The notes under the pieces were generated by a model. It searched no databases. It was not told the DNA's origin and saw only the letters and a list, made by a program, of their open reading frames with translations. A stretch of 10,514 bases of DNA from contig JAOZQV010000032.1 in assembly GCA_029932035.1 (NCBI GenBank), forward strand, positions 5,468 to 15,981, written 5' to 3'. The first letter of the stretch is position 1. The number at the start of each line of letters is the position of its first letter. This document shows, piece by piece, positions 1 through 6,677 of this stretch. This DNA is from Deltaproteobacteria bacterium (lineage in GTDB: Bacteria; Desulfobacterota; DSM-4660; Desulfatiglandales; Desulfatiglandaceae). The position numbers were made by a program, and so were the translations under genes.

Positions 1-73
1 AAAAGTTTCGTCTTGATCTAGTATTGCGAATGCTATAAATAAACACATGCCAGTCTTGGAGTAAATCAACAAG

Positions 74-94
74 CATCAATCATCAATCACCTAA
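74..94. repeat. Heptamer tandem repeat at the lpxA 3' end
   Basis: Two perfect adjacent copies of CATCAAT (74-80, 81-87) are followed by a degenerate third unit (CACCTAA, 88-94). The lpxA stop codon (TGA on the minus strand, 87-89) falls inside the repeat. The rest of 1-73 holds no recognisable gene, RNA or terminator. The array is short and would not be notable alone, but similar 7-bp units occur at other gaps in this operon. Confidence 0.55.
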
Positions 95-884
95 GTATGC
101 CTCTCTTTGACTTACCAAGAAAATCTAAAAGCATCTCCAGTTCGGGGATGAGTTCAAGCTCCTGCCTTACCTGAGCTATTCCATCGCTTAGGTTCCTGTT
201 TTTTCGCCAGAGGATGCTGTATGCCTTTTTCAGCACGTCGATAGTCTCTTGTGAGAATCCTCTCCGAATCATCCCCTTTTGATTAATGCCATATAGCTTG
301 GCCCTTGGGCCTGCCGTAATCATAAAGGGGGGCACATCCCTGTCAATCCCTGCTTTGGCTCCAAGATAGGCATGGGCGCCTATCCGGACGAACTGCTGAA
401 CAGCTAAAAAAGCGCCCAAAATGGCATATTCTCCAATCTGCGTGTGACCTCCCAATGTAGCCCCATTGGTCAGGATGACACCATCCTCGAGATGGCAGTC
501 ATGGGCAACATGCGCATAGGCCATGAGGTAGTTGTTATTGCATATCACCGTCTCCCAGTCCTCTTTTGTGGTGGCCCGGTTTATGGTAACATATTCCCTC
601 ACTATGTTGTTATCACCCATTATCAAACGCGTGTCTTCGTTATTATAACCTGTGTCCTGTGGTGGTGTGCCTATGGAGGAAAATGGATATATTCTGTTTT
701 TTTCTCCCATACGGGTATGACTCTCAATGACCACATGAGGCCCTATCACTGTATCACGCCCGATAATAACATCTTCCCCCACGGTACTATAGGGGCCTAT
801 CTTAACTCCGGCAGCGAGTTCAGCGTTCGAACTGATCACTGCCGAAGGATGGATTTCTACATTATTAGTCATCAATCCAATCAT
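87..884 (-). CDS. lpxA: Acyl-ACP--UDP-N-acetylglucosamine O-acyltransferase LpxA
   Basis: LpxA catalyses the first step of lipid A synthesis in the cytoplasm, moving a 3-hydroxyacyl chain from ACP to the 3-OH of UDP-GlcNAc. The 265-residue product is a full-length left-handed beta-helix protein: hexapeptide repeats run from about residue 10 to 190, followed by a helical C-terminal domain. The AHVAHDC segment (124-130) matches the E. coli active-site strand, with His128 corresponding to catalytic His125. LGGH (His147) and MIRRGFS (205-211) also match the family, and the end, RGILR, resembles the E. coli RGLIR terminus. The position of the E. coli acyl-chain ruler Gly173 is Ala176 here. The ATG at 884 overlaps the fabZ stop (ATGA), indicating translational coupling. 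A second in-frame ATG at 872 (MTNNVEIHPS) is an equally plausible start; neither has a strong ribosome binding site. Confidence 0.96.
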   Translation of the reverse strand: MIGLMTNNVEIHPSAVISSNAELAAGVKIGPYSTVGEDVIIGRDTVIGPHVVIESHTRMGEKNRIYPFSSIGTPPQDTGYNNEDTRLIMGDNNIVREYVTINRATTKEDWETVICNNNYLMAYAHVAHDCHLEDGVILTNGATLGGHTQIGEYAILGAFLAVQQFVRIGAHAYLGAKAGIDRDVPPFMITAGPRAKLYGINQKGMIRRGFSQETIDVLKKAYSILWRKNRNLSDGIAQVRQELELIPELEMLLDFLGKSKRGILR

Positions 885-1327
885 CCTATGACAGCCACGA
901 GATTCGCTTCAGCAACCAGATCACCGTCCACAAAGGCCTTCCCTGCCATCTTCCATATCCTGGATCCTGTTCTTAAAGCTTCAGCTTCGAATCTGAGTTG
1001 GTCGCCCGGGACAACCGGCTTTCTGAATTTGACCTTATCCATAGAAACAAAAAAGATTTCACCCAACTCTCCCCGCTCCATTACATTCGGGATTGATAAG
1101 CGGGCGAGCACACCCCCTACCTGCGCCATCGCCTCAATGATGAGCACCCCAGGCATTATCGGGTTGCCCGGGAAATGGCCTTGAAAAAAGGGTTCATTTG
1201 CCGTCACGTTTTTTATCCCGACCACCCTTTTGCCCGTCTCCATTTCAATGATCTTGTCAACTAACAAGAAAGGGTAGCGGTGGGGAAGAATCCTTATGAT
1301 GTCTTCATATTTCAAGGGAAGATCCAT
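881..1327 (-). CDS. fabZ: 3-hydroxyacyl-ACP dehydratase FabZ
   Basis: FabZ removes water from (3R)-3-hydroxyacyl-ACP in type II fatty acid synthesis. It uses the same pool of 3-hydroxyacyl-ACP that LpxA and LpxD consume, which explains its place between their genes. The 148-residue protein is the normal family length and forms a single hot-dog domain. It shows the family N-terminal segment HRYPFLLVDKI (16-26) and the active-site helix region GHFPGNPIMPGVLIIEAMAQ (50-69), with catalytic His51 and Glu65. A GAGG ribosome binding site lies 7 bases before the ATG, inside the last codons of lpxD. The gap to lpxD is 2 bp, and the stop overlaps the lpxA start by 4 bp. Confidence 0.97.
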   Translation of the reverse strand: MDLPLKYEDIIRILPHRYPFLLVDKIIEMETGKRVVGIKNVTANEPFFQGHFPGNPIMPGVLIIEAMAQVGGVLARLSIPNVMERGELGEIFFVSMDKVKFRKPVVPGDQLRFEAEALRTGSRIWKMAGKAFVDGDLVAEANLVAVIG

Positions 1328-1329
1328 AA

Positions 1330-2370
1330 TTAAACCTCATCCTTATCTAATTTCTTCTCTATTTCCTCCATCTTTTTTTCAAGATCTCTGACACGCTGTT
1401 TAAATTCGGGAAGCCGTTTTGTCAAACTGGAAACCTTAAGGTGGAGGCGATGGGAAATGGCTGGAGTTCCTGAAACAACATCTCCGGGAGGGATCGATTT
1501 CATAAGACCGGATTGCGCGGCAATCATAGCCCTGTCCCCAATCTCAATATGATCAATGGTGCCGACCTGCCCCCCGATAATAACCTCCCGTCCGATATGG
1601 CAGCTCCCGGAGATCCCTGCCTGAGCGACTATGATTGAATCCTCTCCAATGACCACATTATGGGCAACTTGCACCAGGTTGTCAATTTTTGTCCCCCTTT
1701 TTATCCATGTCTTCCCTAATGCAGCACGGTCTATGCAGTTGTTAGCGCCGATCTCCACCTGATCATCGATCTGAACTATACCAGTCTGGGGAATCTTTAC
1801 TGAAGAAGCGCCATCCCTGACAAAACCGAACCCATCGTCCCCTATGACAGTACCTGAATGGATAATTACATCGTTTCCGATCAGGCAATCTCGCAGAATG
1901 GTTACGTTAGGATATATTAAGCTTCTCTTTCCAATCTTTACTCCTTCGCCTATGAACACCCCGGGGAAGATAGTTGTCTCGTCCCCAATCTCCGCGCCTT
2001 CACCGACATACACCAATGGGTAAATCGACACGTCTTTTCCGATCAGGCTGTTTTCATGGATGACGGCCTTCTGACTTACCCCCGGATGCCTCGACAACAG
2101 AGGGGCAAAAACAGCCGCTACCTTAGCATATGATAATTCAGGGTTGGAGACCACCACCTGGGCACCTTTAAAAGAACGGTCACCCCGGGAAATCAATATG
2201 GCGCCGGCCTTGGTTTTCTTGAGGCCTTCACTGTACCGCCGGTCAGCAAAAAAAGAGATCTCTGAGGGACCTGCTTCATGCAAAGAGTTGATGCCCGTAA
2301 TAATAAGACCCACGTCTCCGAGAACCTCTCCCCCCACAATTTCCGCAATTTTCTCAAGTGCTATTTCCAA
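1330..2370 (-). CDS. lpxD: UDP-3-O-(3-hydroxyacyl)glucosamine N-acyltransferase LpxD
   Basis: LpxD adds the second, amide-linked 3-hydroxyacyl chain to UDP-3-O-acyl-glucosamine, the third step of lipid A synthesis. The 346-residue product has the expected three parts: an N-terminal uridine-binding domain (about 1-100, with ITGINSLHEAGPSEISFFAD resembling the family), a left-handed beta-helix of hexapeptide repeats (about 102-300), and a charged C-terminal helix (about 320-344). NLVQVAHNVVIG (231-242) holds the catalytic His237, matching E. coli His239. The start is a TTG at 2370, chosen because it matches the family N-terminus; AGGAG lies 10 bases upstream. The 19-bp gap from skp contains repeated AAATAG words. 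Coupling to fabZ is very tight (2 bp). Confidence 0.95.
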   Translation of the reverse strand: MEIALEKIAEIVGGEVLGDVGLIITGINSLHEAGPSEISFFADRRYSEGLKKTKAGAILISRGDRSFKGAQVVVSNPELSYAKVAAVFAPLLSRHPGVSQKAVIHENSLIGKDVSIYPLVYVGEGAEIGDETTIFPGVFIGEGVKIGKRSLIYPNVTILRDCLIGNDVIIHSGTVIGDDGFGFVRDGASSVKIPQTGIVQIDDQVEIGANNCIDRAALGKTWIKRGTKIDNLVQVAHNVVIGEDSIIVAQAGISGSCHIGREVIIGGQVGTIDHIEIGDRAMIAAQSGLMKSIPPGDVVSGTPAISHRLHLKVSSLTKRLPEFKQRVRDLEKKMEEIEKKLDKDEV

Positions 2371-2389
2371 AACCCGCCTACTCCTATTT

Positions 2390-2908
2390 CTATTTCTTGT
2401 CGTATGCCTCTGTGACCTGCTTCGTGATATCTATGGCATCATCAGAATAGATAAGCCCCATTGTGCCCACCTCCAGGATGATGGTGTAGCTCTCCTTTTG
2501 TGCAATTTTTTCCACGACTTTTTCTATTTCTTTCCCAACTTTTCTCGTTGCCTCAAACTCAGCGTCTTTCATCTCCTGAGTGACTTCGCCATACATATAC
2601 TTATAATGCCGGGTCCTTTTTCCCAATTCCATCTCCTTGTCTTCTTTGGCATCAAGGCTCAACATCATGCTCTGTTTCCGCAACTCCTCTTCGATTTTTG
2701 CTATCTGGGCCCTCTCCCCATCCAACTTCATTTGAAGGGCATTGAACCTCACCTTCAACCCCTCCCTGACTTTCTGAAACTTTACAGAATTCTGTTGAAG
2801 TTCCTTCATATCAAGTACTCCAATCTTGACGCCTCCTGCCCAAACAATCTTGTTTTGCAGACAAAAAAGTAACGAAATACAGAAAAACAATAGACTAATC
2901 TTTTTCAT
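2390..2908 (-). CDS. skp: Periplasmic chaperone Skp/OmpH family
   Basis: Skp-family proteins bind unfolded outer membrane proteins after they leave the Sec channel and deliver them to the Bam complex, which fits the position directly after bamA. The 172-residue product starts with a signal peptide (MKK, then a hydrophobic core at about 4-18, likely cleaved after VWA at 24). A short beta segment (VKIGVLDMKELQQNS, 27-41) is followed by a long charged helical region (about 42-140) that would form the two-helix tentacle, and a C-terminal strand region (YTIILEVGTMGLIYSDDAIDIT). The length and layout match OmpH/Skp. Cysteines 10 and 16 lie in the signal peptide but do not form a proper lipobox. A perfect AAGGAGG lies 8 bases before the ATG, the best ribosome binding site in the window. 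Confidence 0.92.
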   Translation of the reverse strand: MKKISLLFFCISLLFCLQNKIVWAGGVKIGVLDMKELQQNSVKFQKVREGLKVRFNALQMKLDGERAQIAKIEEELRKQSMMLSLDAKEDKEMELGKRTRHYKYMYGEVTQEMKDAEFEATRKVGKEIEKVVEKIAQKESYTIILEVGTMGLIYSDDAIDITKQVTEAYDKK

Positions 2909-2916
2909 TTCTACCC

Positions 2917-2923
2917 CCTCCTT
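2917..2923 (-). promoter_or_regulatory. Strong ribosome binding site of skp
   Basis: AAGGAGG on the minus strand, 8 bases upstream of the skp ATG, is a full match to the anti-Shine-Dalgarno sequence. It stands out because the other genes of the block have weaker sites or rely on overlap. It suggests independent, efficient translation of skp after the 297-bp gap that separates it from bamA. Confidence 0.8.
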
Positions 2924-3013
2924 ACGATTGAATATTAAATATTGATAAAGCTACAACCCCTTGGTACCTATATTTCGAAATTCCGTCATGTTTGCGTAGG
3001 ATTTATGCCACAG

Positions 3014-3116
3014 CCAAATTGAATATTTTGTGGAATTCTATCGCTTTTATTAGATAATGACAGAGCGAAGCGACTTCCGCAAATAGTCAATATTCAATAG
3101 TCAATATTCAATTTGG
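3014..3116. repeat. Fold-back element with perfect 14-bp terminal inverted repeats
   Basis: CCAAATTGAATATT (3014-3027) is an exact inverted copy of AATATTCAATTTGG (3103-3116). Inside, 3027-3035 can pair with 3075-3083 (9 pairs including one G-T), and 3041-3046 with 3068-3073 (6 pairs). The 103-bp segment can therefore fold into one long interrupted hairpin. The 19 bases 3084-3102 are unpaired and largely reflect an extra copy of the 14-bp unit AGTCAATATTCAAT. No clear target-site duplication flanks it. It could be a small MITE-like or REP-like element, or an intergenic repeat word present in both orientations. Confidence 0.6.
3085..3112. repeat. AT-rich heptamer tandem repeat
   Basis: The 14-bp unit AGTCAATATTCAAT occurs twice without a gap (3085-3098, 3099-3112). 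Each unit consists of two related heptamers, AGTCAAT and ATTCAAT, giving four heptamers in register. The second copy overlaps the right terminal inverted repeat of the fold-back element at 3014-3116. Confidence 0.75.
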
Positions 3117-3198
3117 TTCCGGCTTCGCCGGGTTAGGATTGTTCATTGAAAAAAAGGAAAACTCAGAACTCCTAACCCGTAACTCGCAACCCGGAACC
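3115..3198. repeat. Two-tier inverted repeat just after the bamA stop
   Basis: GGTTCCGG (3115-3122) pairs perfectly with CCGGAACC (3191-3198), and CGGGTTAGGA (3129-3138) pairs perfectly with TCCTAACCCG (3170-3179). This gives an 18-bp interrupted stem with a 31-base loop, beginning only 7 bases after the bamA stop in the transcript. After the stem the RNA reads AAAUUGAAUAUU, not a U tract, so it is not a classical intrinsic terminator. It may protect the upstream mRNA end from 3' exonucleases or mark a processing site; this is inference. Confidence 0.65.
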
Positions 3199-3200
3199 CG
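3159..3200. repeat. GC-rich heptamer tandem repeat after bamA
   Basis: Six consecutive 7-bp units follow the pattern NAACYCN, for example TAACCCG (3173-3179), TAACTCG (3180-3186), CAACCCG (3187-3193) and GAACCCG (3194-3200). Related units in the opposite orientation occur at 3113-3135, which creates the inverted repeat at 3115-3198. The array ends 5 bp from the bamA stop codon. Confidence 0.75.
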
Positions 3201-3205
3201 CTCGC

Positions 3206-5992
3206 CTAAAGCATACCACCTACGCTAAATTCCCACTTACCGGGTGATTCATCCCCCTGTCTATCCAGTTTAAAACCATACTCCAGACGAAGTGGCCCGA
3301 TCGGCGAATACCATCTGACACCGGCTCCGGCAGATTTTTTGATTCCGCTAAAGGTCCAGCTCTGAGAATCGTCAAAGACATTACCGGCATCAAAAAACAC
3401 AAGACCAACCACTCCTTGTTCCGTGAGCACAGGAAAACGGTATTCCACATTAAAACACATCATCTTAGTGCCACCTATCAGGTATCCGTTCTCGTCGCGC
3501 GGAGAGATGGTCTCATAATCATAACCACGGACCGTGTTGATACCACCTAAGAAGAATTTTTGGAACACAGAGAGCTTGCCGTTGTCTTTGATATAGCCTG
3601 CTCGCCCCTGCAGCATAAAGACAGTCTCCCAGAACATGGGGAAAAACCATGTCGTTCGGCCCCGGTATTTGTTAAACTTTTCATCCCCGCCCAGTCCCGC
3701 ATATTGAAATGATAGTTCGTTGATCGATCCTTTCGTGGTATTCCAGAGTTTATCTCTGCTGTCCCGCTTTACTAAAAGTGTCACACTGCTGGTTATGTTT
3801 CGACCTTTCATGTCGTACATCGGTCCCTCGGTCGCCTTAACATCATAAATTCGAGAATTGTCAAAATCATATCTTGCCAGTATCCTGGTGTAGTCATCAA
3901 TGATATCGAGAGGATATCCGAAGTTGATAGCGGTTCCCATTGCGTCTCTGGAGTAGTCGCTGTAGTCCTGATCCCAAGTATAGAGATCAGCGCCGAAAGA
4001 GATGCGCGTATCAAAGAGCCATGGTTCAAAAAACCTTATATCAAATTCCGTGTTTTTCCCGCCAATTCTGGCGCTGGCCGAGAGCCTTTGTCCGTACCCT
4101 AAGAAATTCTCATCCGCTATCTGAAACGTAACAAAGGCCGAATACGCAGAGCTGTACCCTGCGCCTACGCTGAAGGTACGAGTCCCTTTCTCTTTTACTT
4201 TGACATCCAACCTCATCAGGTCGTCGCTGCTTCCCTTTTTTGTCTCTATCTGCACATCCTCAAAAAAGCCAAGCCGGTTAAGGTTTGCGCTGCTTCGTTT
4301 CAGATTTCTGCCACTAAAATATTCCCCTTCTATGACCTTCAATTCACGTCTAATGACCTTATCTCTTGTCACCGTGTTCCCTGAGATAGCAATCCTTTCA
4401 AAACGAACTTTTGCTCCTTTAGAGATATCATAAGTAATAGAGGCAAGATGTTTCTCGTTGTCCTCTTTGACTATCGGCCTGACCTCTGCATAGGCGTAGC
4501 CGTGATCCGCATATACATCTCTCAAGGCTAAGATATCGCTCCGAACGATCTCTCGATTAAAAACCTTTTCCTTATCGATACGGACTTTCTTGAGGAGCTT
4601 GTCCGCAGGTTCTATTAGAGTACCCTCGACCGCAACCTTACCGACCCCATATTGATGCCCCTCAATAATATCAATGGTAACAACAAGGCCTTTGAGCTTA
4701 TCATCATAGGTGACCTTCGGCTCGCCCACTTTCGCCTTGATAAAACCATGGTTGTGATAAAATGAATTTATCTTGTGAGCATCAAATTCAAGCTTCCTTC
4801 TCTCTAAGATTCCGGCCTTGGTAATCCACGAAAGAAACCACCACTCACTGGTTTCCATAATGTCCTTGAGCTGATCAGCATCAAAATGTTTATTCCCTAC
4901 AAATTGAATCTTTTCGATATACACCTTATCATGCTCATCGATTTTGTATTTCAGCATCACCTCGTTATTGGGAAGCGGTTCGGTCTTTTCTTCTATTTCA
5001 GCGTTGTAGTAGCCTTTTTCCCGGTAAAGCTCCTTGAGACGATTAATACTCTGTCTGATTTCGTTGTTATCTAAGATGGAATAGAGGTTTATCCCCAAAT
5101 CCTTTTTCAAGTCATCGTCATCAATCTCATCATTTCCCTCAAATACGATCTTGCCAACAGAAGGTTTCTCGGTCACGTGAAAGGTAACAATCTTTCCCGA
5201 AGGACCATCCTCGGTCTCTGTCTTGACGTCCTTAAAAAAACCCATCTTGTAAATATCGCGCAGGTCTTTATCAAGTTTATCGTAATTAAGTCTATTCCCT
5301 GCCTTGGTGTTTGCCACAGCAAGAATCGCCGCTTTTTCTATGCGTCGATTCCCCGCCACATGCACCGAATCTATCTGTGGCACACCCATAACCCGATCAT
5401 AGACATTAACAGCAAGTCGCTTCACTGTATCCGTGAGTTCGTCAATATCCCCAGAAACCAAAAAAATAAAAAAAGGTGGTCTCTTTTGGGATACATCGAT
5501 CACTTTCAGGTCTATACTCGCCTTGTTTCCGATCTGAGTAAGACTGCCCGCGACTATCCAATCAGCCTTGAGTTCTGTCCCTAATGAGATGAGTTCTGTC
5601 GCTTCCATGGACGAGGCAAAGGTGATGGGGTGACTGTTAATCCTTTCAGGGCTGATCATCTCAAAGCCCCTCTGTTCCAGTCGAGAAGAGAGCATTTTCT
5701 GCAGGCCTAACTGGAGATGATCAAGATGTTTCCGGGCGTTAATCTTAAAGGGTAAGATTGCCATCGTCTCCTTCTTTTCGGCCGCGGGTATCTCAGGCAC
5801 AAAAAAGGCAAACAAAATCAGGAGCAGCATTGTCCTGGATAAAATCCTGTCTGCCCTGAAGCGCATAGCGCATGGGGCACAGCGTTTTCTGCTTTGCGCT
5901 CTGCGCTCTGCGCTCTGCGCATACCCCGTGGAATTTCTCTCTTTTCGCTTTGCGCTCTGCGCTCTGTGTACTATTTTACCGTATCCGCCCAT
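3206..5992 (-). CDS. bamA: Outer membrane protein assembly factor BamA with extra N-terminal domain
   Basis: BamA is the central Omp85 insertase that folds beta-barrel proteins into the outer membrane. In the 928-residue reading there is a signal peptide at about 44-71 (hydrophobic core LLLILFAFFV, then IPAA). A domain at about 75-200 resembles the TolB-N/FlgO-like fold (MAILPFK start, LKADWIVAGSLTQIG). Five POTRA domains follow at about 205-276, 277-355, 356-446, 447-527 and 528-601, then a 16-stranded barrel from about 604. The barrel carries the conserved loop-6 VRGY (821-824). The last residue is Leu (EFSVGGML), where an aromatic residue is usual. The ATG at 5992 has GGAG 7 bases upstream, inside the lolD end, but reads through a heptamer array encoding residues 10-45. 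ATGs at 5866 and 5830 lie right before the signal peptide but have weak ribosome binding sites. The true start is probably one of these, though unresolved. Confidence 0.95.
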   Translation of the reverse strand: MGGYGKIVHRAQSAKRKERNSTGYAQSAERRAQSRKRCAPCAMRFRADRILSRTMLLLILFAFFVPEIPAAEKKETMAILPFKINARKHLDHLQLGLQKMLSSRLEQRGFEMISPERINSHPITFASSMEATELISLGTELKADWIVAGSLTQIGNKASIDLKVIDVSQKRPPFFIFLVSGDIDELTDTVKRLAVNVYDRVMGVPQIDSVHVAGNRRIEKAAILAVANTKAGNRLNYDKLDKDLRDIYKMGFFKDVKTETEDGPSGKIVTFHVTEKPSVGKIVFEGNDEIDDDDLKKDLGINLYSILDNNEIRQSINRLKELYREKGYYNAEIEEKTEPLPNNEVMLKYKIDEHDKVYIEKIQFVGNKHFDADQLKDIMETSEWWFLSWITKAGILERRKLEFDAHKINSFYHNHGFIKAKVGEPKVTYDDKLKGLVVTIDIIEGHQYGVGKVAVEGTLIEPADKLLKKVRIDKEKVFNREIVRSDILALRDVYADHGYAYAEVRPIVKEDNEKHLASITYDISKGAKVRFERIAISGNTVTRDKVIRRELKVIEGEYFSGRNLKRSSANLNRLGFFEDVQIETKKGSSDDLMRLDVKVKEKGTRTFSVGAGYSSAYSAFVTFQIADENFLGYGQRLSASARIGGKNTEFDIRFFEPWLFDTRISFGADLYTWDQDYSDYSRDAMGTAINFGYPLDIIDDYTRILARYDFDNSRIYDVKATEGPMYDMKGRNITSSVTLLVKRDSRDKLWNTTKGSINELSFQYAGLGGDEKFNKYRGRTTWFFPMFWETVFMLQGRAGYIKDNGKLSVFQKFFLGGINTVRGYDYETISPRDENGYLIGGTKMMCFNVEYRFPVLTEQGVVGLVFFDAGNVFDDSQSWTFSGIKKSAGAGVRWYSPIGPLRLEYGFKLDRQGDESPGKWEFSVGGML
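5861..5965. repeat. Fifteen-unit degenerate heptamer array at the bamA 5' end
   Basis: One 7-bp register runs unbroken through 105 bp. GCGCTCT occurs at 5896, 5903, 5910, 5952 and 5959, with variants such as GCGCATA (5861, 5917), GCGCATG (5868) and TCGCTTT (5945). Units in the middle (5924-5944) are strongly diverged but keep the spacing. It lies between the lolD stop and the bamA signal peptide. Because 105 is divisible by 3, it keeps the frame from the ATG at 5992 and encodes five seven-residue peptides such as AQSAKRK and AQSAERR. The heptamer has no stop codon in any minus-strand frame. Confidence 0.8.
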
Positions 5993-6677
5993 CTATAAGC
6001 TCCATTTTTTCAGACATTTTTTCCGCCAATCGCTGGTTGTGGGTGGCAACTACCATGGCAACGCCTTCGTCCCGGTTGAGTTGAAGAAGGAGATCAGCAA
6101 TTTCCTGGCCGGTTAACCAGTCAAGATTTCCTGTGGGTTCATCTCCCAATATCAATTTTGGGCTCATTATTAGAGCCCTTGCTATTGCCACACGTTGCTG
6201 CTCCCCTCCGGAAAGCTCGCCCGCACGGTGAGTCATACGTCTCTCAAGCCCCACCTTTACAAGCACCTCTCTTGCCATTCTCGCCGCCGTTTTCTTTGAA
6301 TGCCTCGCAATCAAGGCGGGCATCATGGTGTTTTCCAGTGCATTCAATTCAGGCAGGAGGTGATGAAACTGGAATACAAAACCTATTTCCCTGTTTCTAA
6401 GTCGGGCAAGTCTCCCCTCATCCATTTGATACATATTGAATTCGCGGAATTTAACAAACCCTTTAGAGGGCGGATCGAGGCTCCCCATGATATTGAGCAG
6501 TGTCGATTTCCCAACCCCGGACGCCCCCATAACTGCAAGGCTGTCGCCGGAATTAACCACAAGACTAACGCCCTTCAAGACTTCAATAACATCCCCATGA
6601 TGAAGAAAGGACTTAAATACATTCTCAAGACTCAACATAGGGGCCTCGGGATCGACCCTGGTTCTTTCGTTATTCAT
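5976..6677 (-). CDS. lolD: Lipoprotein-releasing ABC transporter ATPase LolD
   Basis: LolD powers the inner membrane complex that lifts mature lipoproteins out of the membrane and hands them to the periplasmic carrier LolA. The 233-residue protein is a complete ABC ATPase of the MacB/LolD type: Walker A GASGVGKST (51-59), Q-loop Gln103, signature LSGGEQQR (155-162), Walker B and catalytic Glu in LILGDEPTGNLD (175-186), and switch His213 (ATHN). The N-terminus is about 10 residues longer than in many LolD proteins. The start overlaps the lolC/E stop by 8 bp, with GGAG 10 bases upstream, so the two are probably translationally coupled. The 3' end overlaps the longest bamA reading by 17 bp. The close partner gene upstream supports LolD over related FtsE or MacB ATPases. 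Confidence 0.94.
   Translation of the reverse strand: MNNERTRVDPEAPMLSLENVFKSFLHHGDVIEVLKGVSLVVNSGDSLAVMGASGVGKSTLLNIMGSLDPPSKGFVKFREFNMYQMDEGRLARLRNREIGFVFQFHHLLPELNALENTMMPALIARHSKKTAARMAREVLVKVGLERRMTHRAGELSGGEQQRVAIARALIMSPKLILGDEPTGNLDWLTGQEIADLLLQLNRDEGVAMVVATHNQRLAEKMSEKMELIDGRIR

Larger units (their letters stand above)
2909..3205. other. Non-coding gap between bamA and skp
   Basis: This 297-bp stretch has no credible ORF. From the bamA side it holds a GC-rich heptamer array (3159-3200), which is one arm of a fold-back (3115-3198). An AT-rich heptamer array (3085-3112) lies within a second fold-back (3014-3116). The skp leader with its ribosome binding site follows (2909-3013). I looked for a skp promoter on the minus strand and found only weak candidates. 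I found no hairpin followed by a T tract in the direction of transcription, so whether bamA and skp are co-transcribed is open. Confidence 0.7.

Noticed and set aside
1..48. Possible start of another minus-strand gene (ATG at 48, 16 codons to the edge)
   Set aside because: There is no ribosome binding site, and the short peptide does not resemble the genes usually found after lpxA, such as lpxI, lpxB or an oxidoreductase.
444..1184. A 246-codon open frame on the plus strand
   Set aside because: It lies antisense to lpxA and fabZ, both confidently identified by catalytic motifs, and its translation has no recognisable family features.
2144..2872. A 242-codon open frame on the plus strand
   Set aside because: It is antisense to lpxD and skp and crosses both; it is the shadow of the real genes.
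2930..3013. Promoter for skp, sigma70 or sigma54
   Set aside because: The best minus-strand candidates match only about half the consensus or have wrong spacing, and the GG/GC spacing for sigma54 is 12 instead of 10.
3119..3131. Small hairpin CCGGC-TTC-GCCGG as an intrinsic terminator
   Set aside because: No T tract follows it on the minus strand, and it competes with the larger inverted repeat at 3115-3198.
3085..3200. CRISPR array
   Set aside because: The units are 7 or 14 bp and directly adjacent, with no unique spacers and no cas genes.
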